Positions 35,711-43,985 of a stretch of DNA of 64,000 nt are shown in pieces. The stretch's first letter is position 1. Each line of letters starts with the position of its first letter. The translations under genes were made by a program, and so were the position numbers. The DNA comes from Chloroflexota bacterium. Lineage in GTDB: Bacteria; Chloroflexota; Anaerolineae; JAAYZQ01. Below the pieces are notes generated by a model, which made no database searches, had not been told where the DNA came from, and saw only the letters and a list, made by a program, of their open reading frames with translations. The stretch spans positions 31,345 to 95,344 of the forward strand of contig JAGVRI010000011.1 in assembly GCA_018606645.1 (NCBI GenBank). Reading direction: 5' to 3'.

Positions 35711-37714
35711 ATGCCGAACCGATTACAGCACGAAACGAGCCCTTATCTGTTGCAGCACGCGGACAATCCGGTTGACTGGTACCCCTGGGGAGAAGAGGCT
35801 TTTGAGCGAGCGAGGAGGGAAGACAAACCAGTCTTTCTCAGCATTGGCTACTCCGCCTGCCATTGGTGCCACGTTATGGCTCATGAGTCATTTGAGGACT
35901 CAGCGGTTGCGGCGATCCTCAATGATCACTTTGTCAGCATCAAGGTGGACCGCGAGGAGCGGCCCGATCTCGACCAGATTTATATGATGGCCGTCCAGGC
36001 GATAACTGGTAGCGGTGGGTGGCCGATGTCGGTCTTTCTCACTCCCGACGGCTACCCATTCTATGGAGGGACCTATTTCCCACCGTATCCGCGTTACGGC
36101 CTGCCTTCCTTCCCCCAGATCCTGTGGGCCATCGTCGATGCATGGCAAAACCGCCGCGAAGAACTGATGCGTGGAGCTCACCGTCTCATTGAGGCCCTCC
36201 AGCAGCAGACGTACGTGACCGGCTTGCAGGTCAGGGAACTGGATCCAAATGTCCTCCACTCCGCCTTTCGTGCTCTACACCTAAGCTTTGACCCGTCTTA
36301 TGGAGGCTGGGGTTCTGGGCCCAAGTTCCCCCAGCCCATGGTCCTCGAGTTCTTGCTACGGTATCACGCCTGGGCCGGCAACGGTTTGGCGCTGAAGATG
36401 GTTACCCAGACCCTGTAGGCAATGGCCCGAGGTGGGATGTACGATCAGCTCGGTGGCGGGTTTCACCGCTATTCCGTGGACAATCGGTGGCAAATCCCGC
36501 ACTTTGAGAAGATGTTGTACGATGAGTCACAACTGGCCCGCGTCTATCTGCACGCCTGGCAGGTCACCAGCAACGAGTTCTTCCGTATGATCACTGAGGA
36601 GATTCTGGATTATGTCGTGCGGGAAGTGACCGACCCGGCCGGCGGCTTTTACTCAACCCAAGATGCCGACAGCGAGGGTGAGGAGGGCAAGTTCTTTCTC
36701 TGGACGCCGGACGAGATCGGCGAGGTCTTGGGCGACAAGGCCGAGACCTTCATGGTTGCCTACGGCGTCACCCCAGGCGGCAACTTTGAGGGCAAGAACA
36801 TCCTGCAATTCGTCGCCGACCTCGAGCAGCGCCCTGCCCTGGCCGAGGCACGTCGCAAGCTTTTCGACGCCCGCGAGCAGCGCATCCGCCCCGGTCGTGA
36901 TGAGAAGGTTCAGACATCGTGGAACGGGCTGATGCTGGCCGCCTTTGCCGAAGCGGCGCGGGCCCTTGGCCGCACGGACTACCGCCTGGTGGCTGAGCGC
37001 AACGCGGATTTCCTCTTGCAGGAGCTAAGACAGGAGAATGGACGGTTGCTGCATGTGTGGACTGCGGGCGAGGTCGGGTTCAACGGATACCTAGAGGATT
37101 ATGCTTGCCTGATAGAGGGCCTGCTGGAGCTGTATCAGACCACCTTTGAGCCCCGCTGGTTCATGGCCGCCCGAGAACTGGCCAAGACGATGATCACCCA
37201 CTTTCAGGCTCCCGGAGGAGGCTTTTACGATACCAGCGACGACCATGAGACCCTGATCATTCGCCCTCGCGACCTCCAGGACAATGCTACGCCCTCGGGC
37301 AATGCCATGTCCATCACCGCCCTGCTCAAGCTGGCCGGGCTCACGAATGACATGCGTTATGTCGACATCGCTCACCAGGCATTGACAGAGATGCAGCCGA
37401 TGATGGCCCAGTATCCGCTGGGCTTTGGCCAGTGGCTCCAGGCGTTGAGCTATGCCCTCTCGCAACCCCGTGAGATCGCCATTGTTGGGGATCCGCAGGC
37501 TCCTGGCACGCAAGCTCTACTGCGCATTGTTCGCGACGGCTACCGGCCCTTCCAGGTAGTAGCCTTGGGGGTGCCCGCCGCAGAACCCCTCGCCATCCCA
37601 CTACTGCAAGGCCGCGGGCTAGTGGATGGGCAAGCCGCAGCCTATGTCTGTCGCAATTTCACCTGTCAGGCGCCGGTCACGCAGCCAGAGGGGTTACGGT
37701 CACGGCTGGAGTAG
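35711..37714 (+). pseudogene. YyaL/DUF255 thioredoxin-domain protein, interrupted by one TAG
   Basis: Two segments in the same frame (35711-36418, 235 codons; 36422-37714, 430 codons) are separated only by TAG at 36416-36418. Joined, they make a normal-length YyaL protein of about 667 residues. The N-terminal thioredoxin-like domain has '[17 protein letters not shown]' and 'RPDLDQIYM'; the rest is an alpha/alpha-barrel ('GGMYDQLGGGFHRYSVD..IPHFEKMLYDE'). The stop falls inside a conserved helix where the family has a sense codon such as CAG or GAG, so a single base change explains it. It follows arsM by 38 nt, with AAGGAGAG before the ATG. Possibilities: a recent pseudogene, readthrough, or a base-call error. 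Confidence 0.85.
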
Positions 37715-37736
37715 GGCTCACCCACCACAAACAAAT

Positions 37737-37775
37737 CTAGAACCCGAAGGCTCACAACAAGCCTTCGGGTTCTAG
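37737..37775. terminator. Perfect 15-bp hairpin between convergent genes
   Basis: Arms 37737-37751 and 37761-37775 pair perfectly around a 9-nt loop. It lies 22 nt after the YyaL stop and may serve both the arsenic operon and the minus-strand redox operon. No T-run follows. The remainder to 38006 shows no gene. Confidence 0.6.
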
Positions 37776-38006
37776 CGTAGTCCAGTACCCGCACGGCGTG
37801 AGTTCAGTCATATATTGCACTGTATATCAAACCACGCCACACCTTGCCATTGTGCACAACAGGGCGCGATGTCACGGCACCAGCCGGGCTGCAGGTATGA
37901 TGCCTTGCGTATCGGATTGTGCACCCCACTCCAAAAACTGATCGGTGACAATGCACAGCCTGGTGGCTGAACGCAATTCAGTTCTCTAACCCCGACCTGG
38001 CGCGAT

Positions 38007-39551
38007 CTACCTGCCGTTCTCCCAAATCGATAGCTTTTTTTCGTAGCCAATGAGCTTCAGGCCAGTAACGGCTGCAATGTTCGGCTCCATGGCCCGAAGG
38101 TCTTCTTCGCTCAGGTCTCGGATATCGTCATGGCCAGAAAGCATGGTCAGGATCTTGAGCTCTTCGGCGGTGGCTTTGATGAAATTGGCCAGCCGTTGAC
38201 CGGCCTCGACCGGGTTGAGCCGGGCGCGCAGTACAGGATCTTGAGACGTGATGCCGTACGGACACCGGCCGACATGGCACGCCATACACGCCCGGCACCC
38301 CATCGCGATCTCGGCCGCCGCACCAAACCCTACACCATCGGCTCCCATAGCCAAGGCTTTGTAGGCATCCAGACCGTTGCGCATTCCACCCAAGATGAAG
38401 AGTTTGACTTTGCGATGGACCCCCAGGTCTTTGAGCGCTCGCACTGCCGGCGGGATCAGGGCCACGGTTGGAATGCCCACCCCCTGAGTCACCACCGCCG
38501 GCGAAGCCCCTGTACCGCCCACGAGGCCATCTAGCGAAATGGCATCGGCTCCCGCCTCCACACAGGCCGCCACATCCTCGTACGGCCGGCTGGGTCCCAG
38601 CTTGAACAGGATCGGAACCTGATAGTCAGTAATATCGCGCAGGAAGGCAACCATGCGCTTCATGTCTTCCAGATCCTGGACATCGTAATAGCGACAAGGG
38701 GAGAGCGCATCGCTGCCGATGGGAACCCCTCGCACCGCGGCGATTTCCTCGGTGACTTTGGCTCCCAGCAGGTGACCGCCCATACCTGGCTTGGCTCCCT
38801 GGCCGATTTTAATTTCAACCCCATCGCCGGCACGAACATAGTCGGCGGAAACTCCCCATCGCCCTGTGGACCACTGGACGATCAGATAGCCACCCGGCTC
38901 CCATCGCCTGAGTGTTCGTTCTTCGTTCTCATAGCCCTTGATCAACCACGTTTCATCCCGAACCAATCCACCCTCGCCGGTGTTGCTGATGATACCCGTC
39001 ATCGCCGCGCCGATGGCCAATGCCATCCTGGCCTCCTTCGACAAGGCACCGAACGACATAGCAGGAAACAGGAACGGATAGCGCAAGCGGATCGGCCTTT
39101 CGCAAGTGTCCTCACCGATCACGACCTCCAGGTTGCACTCTTCGCGGTACTTGTCACGGGGAGCCGGAGATGCGATCTGGGAAGGCACGACGGTAATGTT
39201 ATCAAAACTGGGCCAATAGCCGCCCATCGTTCCAAAGCCGCGCAACATATACTCGCCAGTCAGCGACTTGTAATGGATCTCTTCCACTTGAGGAAAGGTC
39301 CACGGCGAGCGGACCAGGAACTCTGACTCGGCAGGGTTAATGCGAATCGCATCCTCTGGACAGAACTCGGAGCAGATCCGACATCCAACGCAGGCATTGT
39401 AGTTCTGGACGCGCACTTGACCAAGCTGGTCAATGGCGTAGACGTCATAGGGACATACCTCAACACAGGTAGCACATTTACCCGGCATCCTGGCGTTGAT
39501 GCATCGGTCCTTCATGATCGTTACGCAGAAGGTTCCGTTTACTGGTGGCAT
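38007..39551 (-). CDS. Glutamate-synthase-like FMN/ferredoxin subunit (GltB2/GlxD type)
   Basis: 514 residues. An N-terminal ferredoxin domain has two Cys clusters ('CATCVEVCPYDVY' and 'CVGCRICSEFCPEDAI'). It is followed by the FMN-binding TIM barrel of glutamate synthase: 'FPAMSFGALSKEARMALA', 'NTGEGGL', 'IKIGQGAKPGMGGHL', 'DGLVGGTGASP', and a 3Fe-4S-type cluster region 'CRACMACHVGRCPYGIT'. There is no N-terminal glutaminase domain, so ammonia or an amine would have to come from another source. Related split enzymes occur in archaea and in N-methylglutamate synthase. AAAGGAGG precedes the ATG. Last gene of the five-gene redox operon; the true substrate is uncertain. Confidence 0.85.
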   Translation of the reverse strand: MPPVNGTFCVTIMKDRCINARMPGKCATCVEVCPYDVYAIDQLGQVRVQNYNACVGCRICSEFCPEDAIRINPAESEFLVRSPWTFPQVEEIHYKSLTGEYMLRGFGTMGGYWPSFDNITVVPSQIASPAPRDKYREECNLEVVIGEDTCERPIRLRYPFLFPAMSFGALSKEARMALAIGAAMTGIISNTGEGGLVRDETWLIKGYENEERTLRRWEPGGYLIVQWSTGRWGVSADYVRAGDGVEIKIGQGAKPGMGGHLLGAKVTEEIAAVRGVPIGSDALSPCRYYDVQDLEDMKRMVAFLRDITDYQVPILFKLGPSRPYEDVAACVEAGADAISLDGLVGGTGASPAVVTQGVGIPTVALIPPAVRALKDLGVHRKVKLFILGGMRNGLDAYKALAMGADGVGFGAAAEIAMGCRACMACHVGRCPYGITSQDPVLRARLNPVEAGQRLANFIKATAEELKILTMLSGHDDIRDLSEEDLRAMEPNIAAVTGLKLIGYEKKLSIWENGR

Positions 39552-39599
39552 GAGATCCTCCTTTCGGTGTGTGGCATGTCAGCTCGTTGTGGAATGCCC

Positions 39600-40268
39600 C
39601 TACCTGGTTGGTTTGCTCTTGTAAAAGGGCCTTTCCGATAAGCGCACGATCTTCTGAAAATCGGCAGGATCGGCCTGGATGCCGTATTCTTCCAGGTAAC
39701 CACGCAACTTGGCGACATCGTCCGGCATCATCTCTTGAACACGCGTATTGTGTCCCAGGCTGGCCCATTGACCCCGGATATAGATATTGCCCCGAATCAG
39801 ATAATTGCCCAGGTTTTTTCCTGCGTCGCCAACGATGATCAAGTCGCCAGCGAGCATATAAGTGGCCACTTCATCCCCCACATCCCCGGCGACGAGGATC
39901 GTGGCTCCTTTGTTCATCACCGCTGTAAAGTCGCCAGCATGGCCGTAGACAACGATCGTCCCCCCGTAGCAATAGGCTCCCGCGCCATAGCCACAGTCTC
40001 CTTCGACTAACACGTACCCACGCGTCATATTGTCGGCTAGATAGCGGCCAGCATTGCCCGTCACTCGGAGTGTCGCTCCGTCGTTCAGTACTCCCAGATA
40101 GTCGCCGCTGTCCCCGTGAATGGTGATCTTGCCGGTCTTCAACCCCCCGCACAGCCCGTGCAAGTGCGCGGCATTCTTGATAACGATCTCGCCATCGGAG
40201 AGGCACGATTTCAGCTCCGCGCTGACGGTGCGCAGGTCTTTGTCCTTAGCATTGAGTACACGTGACAT
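39600..40268 (-). CDS. GXGXG-domain protein (glutamate synthase alpha C-terminal domain)
   Basis: 222 residues, almost all right-handed beta-helix: 'HGLCGGLKTGKITIHGDSGDYLG', 'NAGRYLADNM', 'GDCGYGAGAYCYGGTI', 'DAGKNLGNYL'. It matches the free-standing GXGXG subunit that partners GltB2-type barrels (GlxC/MgsB-like). It is structural in glutamate synthase, shaping the ammonia tunnel. ATG 40268 is used; it overlaps the FrhB-like gene by 23 nt, with GGAGG 12 nt upstream. Its barrel partner is 48 nt downstream. Confidence 0.85.
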   Translation of the reverse strand: MSRVLNAKDKDLRTVSAELKSCLSDGEIVIKNAAHLHGLCGGLKTGKITIHGDSGDYLGVLNDGATLRVTGNAGRYLADNMTRGYVLVEGDCGYGAGAYCYGGTIVVYGHAGDFTAVMNKGATILVAGDVGDEVATYMLAGDLIIVGDAGKNLGNYLIRGNIYIRGQWASLGHNTRVQEMMPDDVAKLRGYLEEYGIQADPADFQKIVRLSERPFYKSKPTR

Positions 40269-41427
40269 GGCAGATCGCTTCCTCCGCTTGCAATGATTCA
40301 GTTGCCCTCGCCACTTCGTACAGACGGACAAATGTTCGTTTCGCCTCGACCCGTTTCCGTGGCTCGGTTAGGGCATCAAGCATCATGACCATCAGGCTGT
40401 CAAAAGCCTGAGCTCGCTTGCGCCGCTCCTTTTCCTCGCTGGCCTGGCGGAGCGCCGCCTGATTGACTTCCTCACTGGCTTCCAGCAACCCAAAATCGAT
40501 CGCGTTGCGCAGGCAGATTTCGCCGGCCAGAGTCCGGGTGATCACGGTGCAGAACCCCTCTTTCGCGCCAACGGTGCCGACAGCCAGGTCGGCTGAGTCG
40601 CCGAGATAATCGTCACAGCGCGCGCACCCACGCCGGGTGCAGCTCTCCACTTTCCACAGCGGCACTTCCTTGTTGGAACTGTCCCACAAGGTAACCAAAA
40701 GGCGATCATCTCGGGGCCGGACCTCCAGGCGTTTCACTTTCTGGAGGTCTATACCCAACTCCTCGGCCAGCACACTGTTGATCGTCGTGGGGTGGTATAC
40801 GCCAGTACAGAACATTGCAATACTTAACCGTGCTGTCTTGCGGTACGGAGCAAGCCGCTCGTTCGTCGTAGATCGTAGCTTCCTCAGCGCCTGGCTCACA
40901 CAAGGGGTGCCCACAATGGCCAGGTCCTGCAGCTTCCTGCCAAAGACAGCATCATTCAGTATGCTGAGGGTAGGCGCCCATAGGTAGGGCATTGCCAATG
41001 TATCCATGATCTCGCCAACAGTGGTCAGGACCTTGGGAACCGCCTCGAGTCGCCAGGGATCCATGTCGGTGAGGATGGCTCCGTCGATGAGGCCCGCCGA
41101 AAGGGCACTCACCAACAAGTACCGGATCACATCGCTTGGCTCGCCAGACTGAACCACGCCCCGTGTTCTGACCGAAACCACACGCCACGGCCTCAGGGTA
41201 GGCCACTCATCCTCCAGGCGTGGACAGGCTTCCTCGCAGAATTGTGGGCAAAACGAGCAGCTATCAAGTGTACCCCAAGACAGTCCTAGCGTTTTCTCCC
41301 TTTTCTCCAGAGCAGGAGACTCGTCGCTACCCCAGAACAACATGCCTTTGGCACACAGGGCAACACACTGCCCACAGCCAGCGCAGCGCTCCAGGGCCCA
41401 GACCTCCTTCTCTAAGCGTTTCGACAT
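40246..41427 (-). CDS. F420 hydrogenase/dehydrogenase beta-subunit-like (FrhB/FdhB) protein
   Basis: 393 residues. An N-terminal iron-sulfur region ('CAGCGQCVALC', 'CSFCPQFCEEAC') precedes the FrhB domain: 'DLAIVGTPCVSQALRKLR', 'SIAMFCTGVYHP' and 'TRRGCARCDDYLGDSADLAVGTVGA'. In relatives this domain carries FAD plus clusters and moves electrons between F420 or ferredoxin and a partner enzyme. CGGGAGG precedes the ATG; it overlaps its upstream neighbour by 16 nt. Probably an electron-entry subunit for the glutamate-synthase-like pair; the electron carrier is unknown. Confidence 0.85.
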   Translation of the reverse strand: MSKRLEKEVWALERCAGCGQCVALCAKGMLFWGSDESPALEKREKTLGLSWGTLDSCSFCPQFCEEACPRLEDEWPTLRPWRVVSVRTRGVVQSGEPSDVIRYLLVSALSAGLIDGAILTDMDPWRLEAVPKVLTTVGEIMDTLAMPYLWAPTLSILNDAVFGRKLQDLAIVGTPCVSQALRKLRSTTNERLAPYRKTARLSIAMFCTGVYHPTTINSVLAEELGIDLQKVKRLEVRPRDDRLLVTLWDSSNKEVPLWKVESCTRRGCARCDDYLGDSADLAVGTVGAKEGFCTVITRTLAGEICLRNAIDFGLLEASEEVNQAALRQASEEKERRKRAQAFDSLMVMMLDALTEPRKRVEAKRTFVRLYEVARATESLQAEEAICHVTCTQC

Positions 41428-43226
41428 CGTCGTCCTCCCGTACTTCGAAGTGAAGTTGTACTCAGTTTTGCGACATCCGTCGCAAAGGAGCGTATGGCGT
41501 CGCTATAGGTTTCTCCACTCCCGCGTTTGAACCACTGGATCCGCAACCGCCTCGAATCGAAACCGGATTCGTCCAGAAGTTCCCGAAGCCTCGCAAACCG
41601 TGTTTGGGCCCGTTCGCTGCCCCAAACATAGCGACAGTCGCCAGACGAACAACCGCCTAGGAATATGCCATCAGCCCCGTTCAGAAAAGCCCAAAGAATG
41701 TGAAGTGGATCGATCCGCCCGGCGCACGGCACCCGGATGATCTCAATGTTCTGGCTGCTGTAACGCAGCCGGTCGTAGGGCAGATCGTCATCCTCGTAGC
41801 TGCACCAGTTGCAGCGAAAACCGAGAATCCGAGGGCCATCCGGTGGTTGAGCAGCCAACACCGTTTCGATCCGAGAGATAAGTTGCCGATCTGCAAAGCG
41901 GTCAATTTCAATGGCCTTCGATGGACAGCTTGCTACGCAGAGCCCACACCCCTGGCACCGTTCGCGATCAATGTGCGTCACGAACAGCACATTGCCGTTT
42001 TTGCTCTCGGCGCGAATCGCTCCATACGGACACAGGCCAATACAGGTTCCACACCCGGTGCACAGAGCCGCATTGACGCTGGCGGTGGGACCTTCTGCCT
42101 CGTAGAAGATCAGAACATCTGGATCGTAGCCGAGTCCCTGAAGCAAAGAACGCAGCAAAAAGAAACGGTTTCTGCTAATCTTGCTGCCGTCTTGAAAGCG
42201 ACAGTGGTCATCCCGACACGGGATCATTGCGATCCGTTCGATCCCCATGCTAAGGGCTTTGAGAAAGAACTCGGGCGGGGTCCGCCCTACACAGGGCAGG
42301 CAGATAGGCATAAAACCAGACACACCGAGGATCTGCTCGATCTCGCTTGCAGACGGTGTGCTTCCTCGGCAGGTCAAGGCAATTGCCTTGTAGCCGTTGG
42401 CGCGAACAGAGGACTGGACGTTCCTGGCCAATGAGGCAAAGTCATAGTAGGCTGACTCAATCGCGCCTGCGGGGCAAGCACTGTAGCACAGCCCGCACGC
42501 CTGGCACTTTTCGAGGTTGATTTTGGCTGTCGTTGCCCCAGGGTCAATGCTGATAGCGTCATACGGGCATACGGTCGTGCATATACGACAACCACCACAG
42601 TGATCGGTATTCAATCTGAGGACAAAGCGACTCCAAACCTCCAGAGGCCGTGTATGAATAGAGGTCATCAGCGCTGCCGCTCCCTTGCCCTCTCGGACAT
42701 CCTCATCGCTGACAACCTCCACCGAAAGGAAACTGGGCATGGCGGCCACAGAGGATCCGAGCATGCTTTTGTATTGCTGCAGGAGATTGGCGTCCAAAGT
42801 CTGCACGAGAGACGATAGCTCCTCGGAGTGGGTGTCCACCCATACGATCAGATCAAGACCCCTGGAGAGATTCGGCATCCATCCATTACTCTCGCCCGCT
42901 GACGCATCTGGCTCGAAAAAGTAAACGGCCTTTACGGCAGCATCAGTCTCCCCGAGCAAGTGTCCCACTTCTTTGGCCAGCCCGTAGAAAAAGTAGTCAT
43001 AGACAGTTCTGTCGCCCCGCGCCAGCGCATTAACGACAGCGTTATGTCCCTGCAGGCGAGCTCTCTTCTCGCAGAAATCAAGGGTTCGAAGGATCATGTC
43101 CCGGCAAACAGAGGTACTGGCCTTGCGTTCAGAAGGCTCCCTCATGGCCGGGATCGGAGGAACAAAGACATGCCCGTCTGTCACCTGCTGAACCACAGGT
43201 TTTCTCCTTCTGGCTAGCGCTCCCAT
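41412..43226 (-). CDS. Multi-domain iron-sulfur protein: novel domain + ferredoxin + MvhD + ferredoxin + MvhD
   Basis: About 604 residues, domains in order. (1) Residues about 30-205: a domain I do not recognise, shared with the next gene. (2) Ferredoxin ('CGGCRICTTVCPYDAI', 'CQACGLCYSACPAGAI'). (3) An MvhD/FlpD-like domain ('ALTCRGSTPS', 'LPCVGRTPPEF', 'IPCRDDHCRF'). (4) A second ferredoxin ('CTGCGTCIGLCPYGAI', 'CQGCGLCVASCPSKAI'). (5) A second MvhD-like domain ('GFRCNWCSYEDDD', 'VPCAGRIDP', 'GCSSGDCRYVWG'). MvhD links hydrogenase to heterodisulfide reductase, and HdrA-like proteins bifurcate electrons; no flavin motif is seen here. ATG 43226 (13-nt overlap with the upstream gene) is the likely start. 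Most unusual protein in the window. Confidence 0.8.
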   Translation of the reverse strand: MGALARRRKPVVQQVTDGHVFVPPIPAMREPSERKASTSVCRDMILRTLDFCEKRARLQGHNAVVNALARGDRTVYDYFFYGLAKEVGHLLGETDAAVKAVYFFEPDASAGESNGWMPNLSRGLDLIVWVDTHSEELSSLVQTLDANLLQQYKSMLGSSVAAMPSFLSVEVVSDEDVREGKGAAALMTSIHTRPLEVWSRFVLRLNTDHCGGCRICTTVCPYDAISIDPGATTAKINLEKCQACGLCYSACPAGAIESAYYDFASLARNVQSSVRANGYKAIALTCRGSTPSASEIEQILGVSGFMPICLPCVGRTPPEFFLKALSMGIERIAMIPCRDDHCRFQDGSKISRNRFFLLRSLLQGLGYDPDVLIFYEAEGPTASVNAALCTGCGTCIGLCPYGAIRAESKNGNVLFVTHIDRERCQGCGLCVASCPSKAIEIDRFADRQLISRIETVLAAQPPDGPRILGFRCNWCSYEDDDLPYDRLRYSSQNIEIIRVPCAGRIDPLHILWAFLNGADGIFLGGCSSGDCRYVWGSERAQTRFARLRELLDESGFDSRRLRIQWFKRGSGETYSDAIRSFATDVAKLSTTSLRSTGGRRCRNA

Positions 43227-43780
43227 ACCTTGATCGGACGGTGGTGGATCGAGCACAGCAACGCGCCATAGCCGGTTTGTTTCTCGACATCAGAGTCATC
43301 AATGATCTGCACGTCGAGTATGTGTTCCTGGGGACCACAGCCAAGCATAGTGCAAAGTTTTCGGGCCAGCGCGTGATCGAGAGCCCCCGCGAGAGAACCA
43401 AGAGCCTCGGTCTTCCGCTCTGTCCAGACCAGCAGATGGATGGGCGTTGTCTGCACGGTCTCATGGAAACAAAGATCCGACGGAGTTGCATCATAGTCAA
43501 ACACATAGACGGCCCGGATGCTCCGATCCAGGGACGCCATGGCCTCGGCCACCTGCTTCGCTATGCTGTAATAGCAATACCCATGGGCGCAAGGATCCCC
43601 TTTTCGAACACGCTCCATGGCCTCCTCTGCGCCGGCGAGCCCCATCTTCCGAGCGCAGTACTCCATTGCCTGAGCCACGACTACCTCAGCGGTACTGGCA
43701 GCATCCGGCATCCGCAACGGCGGCGTCTGCGGCCTGACTCCTGTTACACGAGCTTCTTCCTTGATAGGCATTCGATCCAT
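43214..43780 (-). CDS. Unrecognised stand-alone domain, paralogous to the N-terminus of the iron-sulfur protein
   Basis: 188 residues, no Cys cluster, no TM. It matches residues about 30-205 of the downstream protein. Paired segments: 'YCYYSIAKQVAEAMASLDRSIRAVYVFD' with 'YFFYGLAKEVGHLL..AAVKAVYFFE'; 'IHLLVWTERKTEALGSLAGALD' with 'LDLIVWVDTHSEELSSLVQTLD'; and 'GYGALLCSIHHRPIKVWER' with 'GAAALMTSIHTRPLEVWSR'. The domain family is unknown to me. AGGAGGT lies 6 nt before ATG 43780. First gene of the operon. It probably binds the same partner as, or dimerises with, its longer paralogue; function not assigned. Confidence 0.75.
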   Translation of the reverse strand: MDRMPIKEEARVTGVRPQTPPLRMPDAASTAEVVVAQAMEYCARKMGLAGAEEAMERVRKGDPCAHGYCYYSIAKQVAEAMASLDRSIRAVYVFDYDATPSDLCFHETVQTTPIHLLVWTERKTEALGSLAGALDHALARKLCTMLGCGPQEHILDVQIIDDSDVEKQTGYGALLCSIHHRPIKVWER

Positions 43781-43893
43781 CGTAGTACCTCCTGTGCTAT
43801 ATACAGATTTCCATTCAACACACCTGCTCTATAGTACCACAAACGACATCAAAATCTCATAGAAAGCCACCGCCGCTTCATGAAAAGAACATG

Positions 43894-43926
43894 AAAAAGG
43901 CGACCTTGACATCGGCCAGGTCGCCT
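43894..43926 (-). terminator. Intrinsic terminator after the OmpR-type regulator
   Basis: Read on the minus strand, a 9-bp stem (arms 43918-43926 and 43898-43906, 11-nt loop) is followed by a T-run (the A-run on plus at 43894-43898). It is 60 nt past the regulator's stop and isolates it from the redox operon downstream on the same strand. Confidence 0.75.
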
Positions 43927-43985
43927 GTAAGAAGCAGGCTTGGTACTGTTTTTGGAATACGGAGACTGTCTTGAGCAGTTAGGCG

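Noticed and set aside
43781..43870. Promoter for the redox operon (TATAGA / TTGATG on minus)
   Set aside because: The boxes are present but spacing is wrong (about 13 nt), so I do not report a promoter there.
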